Below, piece by piece: positions 38,852-46,945 of a DNA stretch of 59,681 nt. Position numbers and translations under genes: made by a program. The DNA is taken from positions 1 to 59,681 of the forward strand of contig NZ_SSDF01000081.1 in assembly GCF_004794515.1 (NCBI RefSeq). Direction: 5' to 3'. Source of the DNA: Microbacterium sp. A20 (GTDB taxonomy: Bacteria; Actinomycetota; Actinomycetes; Actinomycetales; Microbacteriaceae). Under the pieces are notes generated by a model. That model ran no database searches. It was not told where the DNA came from and was given only the letters and a program-made list of their open reading frames with translations. Position 1 is the stretch's first letter, and every line of letters starts with the position of its first letter.

Positions 38852-40204
38852 ATGAGGATCACGCGCCGCACTCTGCTCCTCGGCGCCGGAGCCGGCGTCG
38901 CTTCGGTGCTTCTCGCCTCCTGCACCCCCGAACCCGCGCCCACACCGACGCCCACTCGCACCCGCGAGCCCGAGCCGCCGCCCGGCGTTCCCGCGCCGGC
39001 CGGCAGCGTCCGCAGCACCTGGACCACCGACCCGTTCGCCCTGGGCGCCGCCAGCTTCACCCCCGTCGGGGTCGTCGCCGGCACCCGTACCGCACTGGGT
39101 CTGCCCATCGACGACCGCGTGTTCTTCGCGGGTGAGGCGACCGACGAGGAAGCTCCCGGCACGGTGCGCGGCGCGATCGCCTCGGGTGTGCGCGCCGTGG
39201 AGGAGCTCATGATCCCGTCGAGCTCGGGCGAGCGGGTGGCCGTCGTCGGCGCCGGACTCGCGGGCGCGACCGCGGCGGCACTGCTCGCCGAACGCGGGGT
39301 GCAGGTGACCGTGTTCGAGGCGCGCGATCGTGTCGGCGGACGCGTCCACTCGCAGGTCGACGACTCGTGGCCGGTGCCGGTGCAGCTCGGGGCCTGGCTC
39401 TTCGGCGAAGACGACTCCGAGGTCCTCGATCAGCTGACCAGCGGCGATGTCGGCATCGACGAGCTGACCGGCGAGCTCTGGCGCACACCGGATGCCGACA
39501 TCGACCCGGTCGACCCGCAGCCGTTCGACGCGGCGATGGCCACGGCGCAGGCGGCCCCCGAGGACTCCTCGGTCGCCGACGCCCTGACCGCGGCGGGCGT
39601 CGATCCCGCCGACCCCGCGACCGCCGCTCTGCTCGCGATCCTCGCCACCCGCACCGGAGCCGATGCCGACGCGCTCTCCAGCTGGCTGGCCCCGCCGCTG
39701 CCGACCGGCGACCCGAAGGCCGCGCGCGACGATCTCACCCCGTTCGTGGAGCATGCCCTCGACGGCGTGCAGGTGGGGCTGAGTTCCCCGGTCGCGCGCA
39801 TCGCGTACGACGACTCCGGCGTCAGCATCCGCCTCGGCACCGGCGAGGCCCTGTCGTTCGACCGGGTCGTGGTGACCGTGCCGCTGGGTGTGCTCCAGAA
39901 GCGCAGCATCGAGTTCGAGCCGGCGCTTCCGTTCTCGCAGCGCGGTGCGATCGCCGCTCTCGGCATGGGTGCGATCGAGACGGTCTGGCTGCGGTGGGAC
40001 GAGCCGTTCTGGCAGAACGAGGAATCGGTCTGGCACGCCGTGGGAGCCGATGTGCTGATCCCGACGTGGATCAACCTGCAGCCGACCACCGGCGAGAACG
40101 TGCTCGTGGGGCTCATCGGAGGAACCGCCGCCGCGGACTTCGCAGCGCTCGACGAGAAGGCGGCGCTCGAAGCAGCCCTGGCCTCGCTCACGCTCTGGAT
40201 CTGA
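38852..40204 (+). CDS. Tat-exported lipoprotein related to flavin amine oxidases, apparently circularly permuted
   Basis: A 450-residue protein with a twin-arginine lipoprotein signal (ITRRTLLLGAGAGVASVLLA, C24) and a Pro/Thr linker. Residues 56-117 (STWTTDPFALGAASFTPVGV and DRVFFAGEATDEEAPGTVRG) match the segment that normally ends flavin monoamine oxidases. Only then comes the FAD dinucleotide fold (RVAVVGAGLAGATAAALLAE, EARDRVGGRVHS, 128-167) that normally begins them. The rest follows in the usual order and the chain stops at LEAALASLTLWI, exactly where the displaced segment would normally follow. The order is thus rotated, with no sign of a frameshift. Substrate unknown; it would act outside the membrane. 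Confidence 0.85.
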   Translation: MRITRRTLLLGAGAGVASVLLASCTPEPAPTPTPTRTREPEPPPGVPAPAGSVRSTWTTDPFALGAASFTPVGVVAGTRTALGLPIDDRVFFAGEATDEEAPGTVRGAIASGVRAVEELMIPSSSGERVAVVGAGLAGATAAALLAERGVQVTVFEARDRVGGRVHSQVDDSWPVPVQLGAWLFGEDDSEVLDQLTSGDVGIDELTGELWRTPDADIDPVDPQPFDAAMATAQAAPEDSSVADALTAAGVDPADPATAALLAILATRTGADADALSSWLAPPLPTGDPKAARDDLTPFVEHALDGVQVGLSSPVARIAYDDSGVSIRLGTGEALSFDRVVVTVPLGVLQKRSIEFEPALPFSQRGAIAALGMGAIETVWLRWDEPFWQNEESVWHAVGADVLIPTWINLQPTTGENVLVGLIGGTAAADFAALDEKAALEAALASLTLWI

Positions 40205-40224
40205 CCGCCGCTCCCAGACCGCGA

Positions 40225-40962
40225 CTAGCTTCGCGCGGTCGCCGTCTCCCGCTCGGATTCCTCCGGCACACGCTCGCCGTCGGCCGCCGGTGACCCGTCC
40301 GGCGCACCCTCATCGTCATCGGCATCCGTCCGCAGGCGTCTGGGCAGCGGCATCCGGCTGATGAGCACGAGCAGGGTGGAGACGATGGCGAAGCTGCCGA
40401 GTGCGATCGCCGACGAGGCGAGGAACTCCAGCGGCCCGCTCACCTGCCGCGGGTCGAGGAAGTAGTAGGGGTACCAGCCGATCATCGGCCCGCGGATCAT
40501 CGTCGCGATCCCCCACAGCACCGGATAGGCGAGTGTCACCGGGACCACTCGCCACGGCACCGAGCGGTGGCCGGGCGCCAGTGCCCACGCGGCCACGGTC
40601 AGCGCCGGCAGCCAGAAGTGCAGCACCTGATCCGACCACGGAACATCGATGCGGATGCCGCGGATGCCGGCCTGCCAGACGAGGATCGCGAAGACCAGTC
40701 CGGCCGTGATCGTCCAGGTGAGCACGAGCGCCAGCGCCACCGTGAGCCATCGCGGATCCCGCGCGGTGCGCAGGGCGATCACTCCCGCGATCGAGAGCAG
40801 CACGACGAACGCGATGTTGGACTGGTTGGTGAGATAGGCGAAGAAGTTCTGGCTCGCGATCGTGTGCGATGCGAGCCCCCAGCTCAGCCGGTGGATCAGC
40901 GCCGCGAGGCAGACGGCGGCAGCGCCGAGGCGGAGCAGGCCGAAGACGGTACGCGCCTTCAC
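40225..40962 (-). CDS. Pr6Pr-family membrane protein
   Basis: A 245-residue protein with six hydrophobic helices (about residues 8-215). The family-typical elements FFAYLTNQSNIAFVVLL (helix 2), WSDQVLHFWLPALTV and RGPMIGWYPYYFLDP are present. The C-terminal 35 residues are a charged low-complexity tail. Molecular role unknown. It starts with GTG 40962 and lacks a clear ribosome site. Convergent with the amine oxidase gene, 20 bp apart. Confidence 0.8.
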   Translation of the reverse strand: MKARTVFGLLRLGAAAVCLAALIHRLSWGLASHTIASQNFFAYLTNQSNIAFVVLLSIAGVIALRTARDPRWLTVALALVLTWTITAGLVFAILVWQAGIRGIRIDVPWSDQVLHFWLPALTVAAWALAPGHRSVPWRVVPVTLAYPVLWGIATMIRGPMIGWYPYYFLDPRQVSGPLEFLASSAIALGSFAIVSTLLVLISRMPLPRRLRTDADDDEGAPDGSPAADGERVPEESERETATARS

Positions 40963-41088
40963 CGCTGCGTCACCCGCCGTTTCCTCATCCGCCGAGTCTA
41001 CGGATCGGACCTCGGCGCATCCGGCGCACCGCAGAGGGCGCCCGTCCCGACAGGTGTGGATCCGTGCTGGGGATTCTGCGTCGGCGTA

Positions 41089-41478
41089 TCAGCGCCGGGG
41101 TTCGCGGGTCGACCACAGCGCGAGTGCGACGAGCGCGGGCTGGAAGAACAGCCGGACGAAACGCTTCATGTCCGTGTCGAGGCCGAAGCCGTCACGGTGG
41201 TGCATCCACTGCGCCACGTTGCCGGGGAACACGGCGACGAAGAACAGTGCGGCGATCGTGCCGACCGTGCGCCGACGGCGTCGCGCCAGCAGCAGTGCAG
41301 AGCCGAGCGCGACCTCGGCCACGCCGGAGGCGAGCACGGTCGTATCGGGGTCGAGCGGGAGCGACTCGGGGACCTGGGCCTGGAATTCCTCACGAGCCAC
41401 GGTGAGGTGGGAGACGCCCGCGAAGACGAGGGAGGCGCCGAGGAAGATGCGGCCGATGGTGCGGGCAGGAGTCGACAT
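41089..41478 (-). CDS. DoxX-like small membrane protein
   Basis: A 129-residue, four-helix membrane protein: RTIGRIFLGASLVFAGVSHL, VLASGVAEVALGSALLLARR, TIAALFFVAVFPGNVAQWMH and a last helix LFFQPALVALALWS. The layout is that of DoxX/SURF4-related quinone-linked proteins; the exact function is unknown. A -10-like TAAGCT ends 6 nt before ATG 41478, so it is likely leaderless. Confidence 0.8.
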   Translation of the reverse strand: MSTPARTIGRIFLGASLVFAGVSHLTVAREEFQAQVPESLPLDPDTTVLASGVAEVALGSALLLARRRRRTVGTIAALFFVAVFPGNVAQWMHHRDGFGLDTDMKRFVRLFFQPALVALALWSTREPRR

Positions 41479-41507
41479 GGTGCGAGCTTACGCCTCAGCC
41501 ACCCGGC

Positions 41508-42377
41508 TCAGATCAGGCGGCGGAGCGCTTCTTCGAGCGAGACGCCCTGGGCCTCGGCGCGGTCGCGCAGGCGGGCGTGCTCGTCCGACGAGAGCGGGAT
41601 CCGCAGCTCGATCGGGTCATCGGCGGGGGCGTCCAGGCCGTCGAGCAGATCGGATGCCTCGGCCCAGAGCGGCTCTGCGAGCGACGCCGCTGCGGCGAGA
41701 GAGGGGGCGGATGCCGCCGCCGCCGTCGTCGCCGCCGTCGAGCGGACGCGGTCGTCGGTCGCGACCGCGCCACCGTCGCGTGCGGACGCGGAACCTGACT
41801 CTTCTGCCGACGATGTTGCCGCCGGCGATGTTGCCGCCGGCGATGTTGCGGCCGACGCCGGTGCCGAGGCCGCGACGGAGGCCGATCCGGCGACGGCGGC
41901 ACCGCCATCCGTCCCCATCGTGAAGCCCGGTCCTCGCCGCGGTTCCTGCTTCGCCTGGTAGGCCTTGGCGGCAGCGTTCGCGCGTTCGTCGGCCGCCTCG
42001 TTGAGCGGGTGTCCGGCGTGACCCTTGACCCACGAGAACTCGACGTCACGGCCGCGGATCGCCTCGTCGATGCCCTCGAGCAGGTCGCGGTTGAGCACCG
42101 GCCCGCCGTCGGACTTGCGCCAGCCCTTGCGCTTCCAGCCCGGCATCCACTTGGTCACGGAGTCGATCACGTAGCGGCTGTCGCACTCGATCAGCAGCTT
42201 CTCGTCGGTGCCGGCCGTGGCGAGCAGCAGCTCGAGCACCGCGCGCAGCTCTCCCTGGTTGTTGGTGCCGTGCGGGGAGCCGCCGGCTGCCCAGTTCGCG
42301 TCGTCGATGTACCAGGCCCAGCCGTTGGGGCCGGGGTTCCCCAGGGCGGAGCCGTCTGCGGCGGCGGTGATCGTCAT
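41508..42377 (-). CDS. rnhA: ribonuclease HI with Ala-rich linker and extra C-terminal domain
   Basis: A 289-residue RNase HI that cleaves RNA in RNA-DNA hybrids. Catalytic carboxylates D8, E43, D66 and D130 and the active-site H120 (WVKGHAGHP) are all present in residues 1-140, the length of a usual RNase HI. Then follow about 110 residues rich in Ala/Ser/Thr/Asp, containing a tandem AATSP repeat, and a C-terminal 35-residue piece (IELRIPLSSDEHARLRDRAE) that looks like a ribbon-helix-helix DNA-binding motif. A -10-like TACGGT ends 6 nt before ATG 42377, so the transcript is probably leaderless. Confidence 0.92.
   Translation of the reverse strand: MTITAAADGSALGNPGPNGWAWYIDDANWAAGGSPHGTNNQGELRAVLELLLATAGTDEKLLIECDSRYVIDSVTKWMPGWKRKGWRKSDGGPVLNRDLLEGIDEAIRGRDVEFSWVKGHAGHPLNEAADERANAAAKAYQAKQEPRRGPGFTMGTDGGAAVAGSASVAASAPASAATSPAATSPAATSSAEESGSASARDGGAVATDDRVRSTAATTAAAASAPSLAAAASLAEPLWAEASDLLDGLDAPADDPIELRIPLSSDEHARLRDRAEAQGVSLEEALRRLI
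41811..41855. repeat. 15-bp tandem repeat inside rnhA
   Basis: Three head-to-tail copies of CGATGTTGCCGCCGG (41811-41825, 41826-41840, and 41841-41855 with two changes) encode AATSP-AATSP-AATSS in the linker. In-frame length, so copy number could vary without breaking the gene. Confidence 0.8.
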
Positions 42378-42483
42378 CCCTCAACCGTAGCCGCGCGGCG
42401 CTTCGTCGATTCGCACTCAGGGCGCCGGGAATCGATGCCTGCCATCCGTCGCCGAGGTGATGCTGCGACGGCGTGCCGGTGGG

Positions 42484-42744
42484 TCAGTCGTCTTCGGGCT
42501 CGGGCTCGGGCTCGGGTTCGGGTTCGGGCTCGCGGCTCCCGGTCGTGACCGCCTCGGGGGTCGGTGGCGCGACCGGGAACAGGACCGAGCTCAGGTCGCC
42601 GCTGGTCTCGGCGCCCAGACCGATCGACAGCGGATCGACGACGGGCGCCGTGTCGAGAGTGTCCGCCTCCGTGCGCTCGAGCGGCTCAGAGGGCAGCACC
42701 CATTGGTTCTCTTGTTCTTCCGGCTTCTGCTGGAACAGTCCCAT
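42484..42744 (-). CDS. small acidic protein of unknown function
   Basis: An 86-residue acidic protein beginning MGLFQQKPEEQENQW, with a Pro/Leu/Glu-rich middle (VLPSEPLERTEADTLDTAPV) and ending in an (EP)n tract encoded by a hexanucleotide repeat. Similar short MGLFQQKPEE proteins occur in related actinobacteria. No membrane segment or known domain. GGAG stands 3-4 nt upstream of ATG 42744; ATG 42753 (METMGLF) is an alternative. Confidence 0.65.
   Translation of the reverse strand: MGLFQQKPEEQENQWVLPSEPLERTEADTLDTAPVVDPLSIGLGAETSGDLSSVLFPVAPPTPEAVTTGSREPEPEPEPEPEPEDD
42495..42532. repeat. hexanucleotide microsatellite
   Basis: Six copies of CGGGCT/CGGGTT in series encode the C-terminal Glu-Pro repeat of the small acidic protein. 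Length changes stay in frame. Confidence 0.75.
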
Positions 42745-42821
42745 GGTCTCCATTGTGAACCTGCGCGTCGGCGGCAGGGCCGGATTCACACCGGATTGAT
42801 CGGATGCCGGAGCGTGCGGGT

Positions 42822-43130
42822 TCAGCGCCGGGCGGCCGTGCGCACCGCTTCGACGAGCGTGCGCCACGGCCCGTCGAGTGCGGAATCGGGCAGGTCTCGC
42901 TCTCGGCGCTCGGAGGGTGTGCGGGCCCGGATGCTCCAGACGTAGCGGTCGGCGCCGGTGTCGGCATCCGTCTCCTCGTCCCACGGGCAGCCGTCGATGA
43001 GGTCGATCCACTCCCCGGCGTCGTCGGGCTCGGCTTCCACCCGCCACTGACGACGGATGCCGGCGATGCCGCCCGAGCGCACCACCGCGATCACGACGTG
43101 CGTGTCAGTCGGTGGAGGGGACTCGCTCAT
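42822..43130 (-). CDS. emfourin-type protease inhibitor
   Basis: A 102-residue protein matching the emfourin pattern: VVIAVVRSGGIAGIRRQWRV, a Trp in EWIDLIDGCPWDEE and a C-terminal WRTLVEAVRTAARR helix. Emfourins are small cytosolic inhibitors encoded beside protealysin-like M4 proteases. Its ATG 43130 lies 26 bp inside the 3' end of the M4 protease gene, in another frame, so protease and inhibitor are co-expressed. ATG 43136 is an alternative start. Confidence 0.82.
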   Translation of the reverse strand: MSESPPPTDTHVVIAVVRSGGIAGIRRQWRVEAEPDDAGEWIDLIDGCPWDEETDADTGADRYVWSIRARTPSERRERDLPDSALDGPWRTLVEAVRTAARR

Positions 43131-44175
43131 CCTCATAGACTCCCACGGCGCTCCAGGCGCGTCGAGCCGCTTCGGCCGTGGCATCGTCGAGCGCGGTAGC
43201 TGCGGCGACCGTGGCGTCGGCGAATTCCGTGAAGGTCGCGGTGCTTGACAGGCCTCCGGTGAGAGCCCGGTACCAGACCGTGCCCGCGCGCTCCCAGGCG
43301 TTGCCGCCGAGGTCGGTCGCGAACACGGCGAAGGCGCGGTTGGGGATGCCGGAGTTGATGTGCACCCCGCCGTTGTCCTCGGTCGTGCGGACGAAGCCGC
43401 TCATGTGGTCGGGCTGCGGGTCTTTGCCGAGCTCGTCGTCGTCGTAGGCGGTGCCGGGCGCGATCATCGAGCGCAGCGCCGCACCCTCGACGGCGTCGGT
43501 GAAGATCTCGGCGCCGATGAGCCAGGTCGCCTGGTCGGCCGTCTGCCCGAGCGCGTACTGCTCGGTCAGGGCCCCGAACACATCGGCGATGGACTCGTTC
43601 AGCGCGCCGGGCTGCCCCTGGTACTCGAGGTTCGCGGTGTGCTGCACGACGCCGTGCGCGAGCTCGTGTCCGATGACGGTGAGCGACCCGGTGAACCCCT
43701 GGAACACCTCACCGTCTCCGTCGCCGAACACCATGCGCTCACCGTCCCAGAACGCATTGTCGTAGTCGATGCCGTAGTGCACGGTCGCATCGAGCGGGGC
43801 GCCGGCATCGTTGAGGGAGTTGCGCTGGAACGCGGCGAGCAGCATCTCGAACGTGGCGCCGAGCCCGTCGAAGGCCTCGTTCACCGCGGTGTCTTCCACG
43901 GGGCCATCGTCTTCCCCGCGCACCACCGCGCCAGGAAGCTGCTGCGTATTGCCGGCATCGCTGATCGTGCGGTTCGGGGCATCCGACAGCTGCGCGACGA
44001 GGTCTCCGTTCTCGTCGATCGAGAGGTCGATGCGCGCGCGGAAGGGCGGGCGGCCCGAGGTGAGCGTCTGCCGCGCGGCGGCTGCGGCCTTGGGGAAACG
44101 CCCCGACTCGGCCAGGCGCGCGAGCAGGTAGGAGGGAACCACGCCATGACGTTCTCGGGATGCTGTGCTGCTCAT
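43105..44175 (-). CDS. protealysin-like M4 metalloprotease
   Basis: A 356-residue thermolysin-family zinc protease. The short protealysin-type propeptide with VVPSYLLARLAESG (12-25) is followed by the catalytic domain: zinc/catalytic HELAH at 170-174, downstream ligand Glu194 in NESIADVFG, and the substrate-binding NGGVHINSGIPNRAF. There is no signal peptide, as in other protealysins, so the active site may first form in the cytosol, where the overlapping emfourin gene supplies the inhibitor. A -10-like TAGGGT ends 6 nt before ATG 44175 with no ribosome site, pointing to a leaderless mRNA. Confidence 0.92.
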   Translation of the reverse strand: MSSTASRERHGVVPSYLLARLAESGRFPKAAAAARQTLTSGRPPFRARIDLSIDENGDLVAQLSDAPNRTISDAGNTQQLPGAVVRGEDDGPVEDTAVNEAFDGLGATFEMLLAAFQRNSLNDAGAPLDATVHYGIDYDNAFWDGERMVFGDGDGEVFQGFTGSLTVIGHELAHGVVQHTANLEYQGQPGALNESIADVFGALTEQYALGQTADQATWLIGAEIFTDAVEGAALRSMIAPGTAYDDDELGKDPQPDHMSGFVRTTEDNGGVHINSGIPNRAFAVFATDLGGNAWERAGTVWYRALTGGLSSTATFTEFADATVAAATALDDATAEAARRAWSAVGVYEDERVPSTD

Positions 44176-44211
44176 GCTGCGACCCTACGCCGGGGCGCCG
44201 ACGTTCGGACA

Positions 44212-44313
44212 CCTTCGTCCGTGGGTATGACGCGGGACGAAGGAGTTCGCACGGAATGAAGGAGCGATCTGCCTCGAGGCTCCTTCATGTCGAGAGTTCT
44301 CCTTCATTCCGTG
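44212..44313. repeat. nested, mutually exclusive hairpins built on GAAGGAG/CTCCTTC
   Basis: CCTTCGTCC (44212-44220) pairs with GGACGAAGG (44235-44243). CACGGAATGAAGGAG (44250-44264) pairs perfectly with CTCCTTCATTCCGTG (44299-44313); part of the same left arm (44256-44265) can instead pair with GCTCCTTCAT (44279-44288). The array lies between the divergent protease and aztD-like genes. Confidence 0.7.
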
Positions 44314-44374
44314 TGGCCCGTTCGGGAAGACGGCTTCATTTCGCCACACATGCCCCGCGCCAACCGCCCTGACT

Positions 44375-44395
44375 TGATAACGAGAATCGTTCTCA
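44375..44395. promoter_or_regulatory. Zur-like box
   Basis: A 21-bp interrupted palindrome: TGATAACGAG and CGTTCTCA halves around AAT, 8 of 10 positions symmetric. It resembles Fur-family (Zur) boxes and ends 16 bp before the start of two AztD-type zinc-chaperone genes. Confidence 0.7.
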
Positions 44396-44411
44396 ATAAA
44401 GTGACGGAGAC

Positions 44412-45659
44412 ATGAACTCTCACTTCCCTCGCGCCCCCTCCCTCGCCGCATCCACCGCCACCGCATCCCTCGCTGCCGCGGTCGCGCTGCTGCTGGGCGT
44501 CACCGCCTGTGCGCCGACGACCGCGTCCGCTCCGGCACCGGCGACATCGGCGGCCCCCGACGCGCACGGCATCGACACGGGCGACGCGGCCGAGGTCGCC
44601 GCCCCGGCTCGCGCCCTCGTGATCGGCGACCGGCACGGCGAGCTCACTCTCCTCGACCTCGACACCGAAGAGCGTTCGACCCTCGCGCCGGGCCACGACG
44701 ATGTCACCGGCCTCTTCGGCGACGGCCGCCTCCTCTACCGTGTGCACGACGCGCAGGGTGGCACCGCCGTCGAGGTGATCGACTCCGCCCGCTGGACCGT
44801 GCCGCACGGCGATCACACCCACTCCTTCCGCGGCGAGCCCCGCTCCCTCGGAACCCTTGAGGGCGAAGGAGACGTCCGGGTCGTCGCAGGGGAGCAGCGG
44901 GCGACGGTCGCCTTCGCGAGCGGGGAACTGATCCTGCTCGCCCACGACGCTCTCGCCGATGGACTGGATGCCGCCCCACGCGCGACCGTCGACGCCTCCG
45001 GCCCCGTGGCGTTCCTCGCCGACCATCTGCTCGTGCCGACAGCCGGCTCGACGATCGAACTGCTCGACTCCGCGGGCTCCCCGGTCGCCGACGCTGCGAC
45101 CCCGTGCGCCGACCCCTCGGACGCCGACATCACTCGCGTCGGCGCCGTGTTCACCTGCACCGAGGGGGCCGTGCTGTTCACCCGCGAGGTGGGCGGCGCC
45201 ATTGCTGCCGAGACGATCCCGTACCCCGCGGCGACCGCCCCCGTGACCAGCCTCGCCGGCCGCACCGACCGCCCCGACCTCGCGGGTGTCACGGGCGCTC
45301 AGGGCGCCTGGCTGCTCGACGTGCGACAGCGGCAGTGGATGCTGCTCCCCTCGGACGTGCCCCTCGTGCAGGCTGCTGCCCTCGGTGACGACGACAGCCG
45401 CACGGTCGCGATCGATGCCGACGGTCGCGTGCGGGTGCTCGCGCCGGACGGAACGGTACTCGCCCGCACGGAACCGCTGCTGGCAGCATCCGTCACCGAC
45501 CCCGCGCTGCGCGACCGCGTGCAGTTGCTCGTCGACGCCCAGCATGCCTACGTGACCGACCCGGCGACCGGGGCCGTGCACGAGATCGACCACGGTGACG
45601 GCGCCGTCACCCGAACCTTCGCCGACCTCGACCCCCGGTTCGTGCAGCAGGTCGGCTGA
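44412..45659 (+). CDS. AztD-related beta-propeller lipoprotein
   Basis: A 415-residue lipoprotein (lipobox GVTAC, C33) with an Ala/Pro/Thr linker. The mature part is a series of short beta blades such as ALVIGDRHGELTLLDLDTEE, VSGPVAFLADHLLVPT-like strands and HAYVTDPATGAVHEIDHGDG, the layout of the AztD zinc-chaperone propeller. His-rich VPHGDHTHSF is a probable metal site. It lacks the most typical AztD sequences seen in the next gene, so it is a divergent paralogue. A Zur-like box and GGAG precede ATG 44412. Probably binds zinc outside the membrane; no zinc ABC transporter is in the window. Confidence 0.72.
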   Translation: MNSHFPRAPSLAASTATASLAAAVALLLGVTACAPTTASAPAPATSAAPDAHGIDTGDAAEVAAPARALVIGDRHGELTLLDLDTEERSTLAPGHDDVTGLFGDGRLLYRVHDAQGGTAVEVIDSARWTVPHGDHTHSFRGEPRSLGTLEGEGDVRVVAGEQRATVAFASGELILLAHDALADGLDAAPRATVDASGPVAFLADHLLVPTAGSTIELLDSAGSPVADAATPCADPSDADITRVGAVFTCTEGAVLFTREVGGAIAAETIPYPAATAPVTSLAGRTDRPDLAGVTGAQGAWLLDVRQRQWMLLPSDVPLVQAAALGDDDSRTVAIDADGRVRVLAPDGTVLARTEPLLAASVTDPALRDRVQLLVDAQHAYVTDPATGAVHEIDHGDGAVTRTFADLDPRFVQQVG

Positions 45660-45724
45660 TCCCTCGACGACTCCGTCGTCGTCGCGCATCCCGCGCACCC
45701 ACCCAGAAGAAAGAGAGACGATCC

Positions 45725-46933
45725 ATGTCCCGACCCCGCAGCCGCCTCGCGATCGGCGCCCTCGGCGTGATCGCCGCCGTGGCGCTCGCCGGATGCGCGA
45801 CCTCAGGTCCCGCCGCCGAGAACACCGCAGGTTCCGCGCCGGACGACCATCACGAGGGCGACACCCGCATCGCCGTGACCTATGACGGGGGTGTGCTCGT
45901 GCTCGACGGCGAGACCCTCGACACCATCGGGCAGGTCGAGCTCGGCGGCTTCCTGCGCGTGAACGGTGCCGGCGACCACGACGGCCACGTCTTCGTCACC
46001 GCCGAAGACGGATTCCATGTGCTCGACTCCGGCCTCGCGTCCGGCGCGGTCGAGTTCACCGGCGAGGTGTTCGATGCCGAAGCCGCCGGCCACGCGGTCC
46101 CGCACGCCGGACGCACGGCCCTGTTCGACGACGGCACCGGCGAGGTGCGGATCTTCGACACGGATGCCGTCGGCACGGGCACGCTTCCCGAGGTCGACAC
46201 GATCACCTCGGCGGCGGCCCACCACGGCGTCGCTCTCGAGCTCGCCGACGGCAGCATACTCTCGACGATCGGTACGGCCGATGCCCGCAGTGGAGTGCGG
46301 CACCTCGCGGCCGACGGGGCCGAGATCGCCCGCAACGAGCAGTGCCCGAGCGTGCACGGCGAGGGCGCGCTCAAGGGCGAGGTCGTGATGTTCGGCTGCG
46401 AAGACGGGGTGCTGCTCTTCGACGACGGGACCTTCACCAAGATCGATGCCCCCGACGAGTTCGGTCGCACGGGCAACGCGTACGTGAGCGACACCAGCGC
46501 GATCGCCTTCGGCGACTACAAGACCGACCCCGACCAGGAGGGATACCTGCTGTCGCAGCTCGCGCGCATCGACACCGCGGCGCAGACGATGTCGATCGTC
46601 GACCTCCCGGAAGGCGTGGAGTACACCTGGCGCGGGGTCGGGCGCGACGCGCACGACAACGTCGTCGTGCTCGGGGCCGACGGCAGCCTGTCACTGCTCG
46701 ACGAGTCGGGTGAGCTCGTCGACACCTGGAGTGTCATCGCCCCGTGGGAGAGCCCGACCGAGTGGCAGCAGCCGCATCCGGGCCTGCACGTGGTCGGCGA
46801 TGTGGCCTATGTGACCGAGCCGGCGAAGGACCGCATCCTCGCGGTCGACCTGCACACCGGTGAGGTCTCGGCTGACGCGACCCTCGACGTCGTGCCGAAC
46901 GAGTTCGTGGTGGTCGGCGCCGCCGGGCACTGA
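45725..46933 (+). CDS. aztD: zinc metallochaperone AztD-type lipoprotein
   Basis: A 402-residue lipoprotein (lipobox LAGC, C23). After the signal comes the flexible DDHHEGDTRIAV segment, the His-rich zinc-loading loop of AztD, then repeated blades: VTYDGGVLVLDGETLDTIGQ, FVTAEDGFHVLDSG, CPSVHGEGALKGEVVMFGCE, HPGLHVVGDVAYVTEPAKDR. This matches the periplasmic zinc chaperone that hands Zn(II) to an AztC/ZnuA-type binding protein. It lies 65 bp after the related gene in the same operon, and AGAAAGAGAG precedes the ATG. Zinc-limited expression through the Zur-like box is inferred. Confidence 0.85.
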   Translation: MSRPRSRLAIGALGVIAAVALAGCATSGPAAENTAGSAPDDHHEGDTRIAVTYDGGVLVLDGETLDTIGQVELGGFLRVNGAGDHDGHVFVTAEDGFHVLDSGLASGAVEFTGEVFDAEAAGHAVPHAGRTALFDDGTGEVRIFDTDAVGTGTLPEVDTITSAAAHHGVALELADGSILSTIGTADARSGVRHLAADGAEIARNEQCPSVHGEGALKGEVVMFGCEDGVLLFDDGTFTKIDAPDEFGRTGNAYVSDTSAIAFGDYKTDPDQEGYLLSQLARIDTAAQTMSIVDLPEGVEYTWRGVGRDAHDNVVVLGADGSLSLLDESGELVDTWSVIAPWESPTEWQQPHPGLHVVGDVAYVTEPAKDRILAVDLHTGEVSADATLDVVPNEFVVVGAAGH

Positions 46934-46945
46934 GCATCCGTTCGG

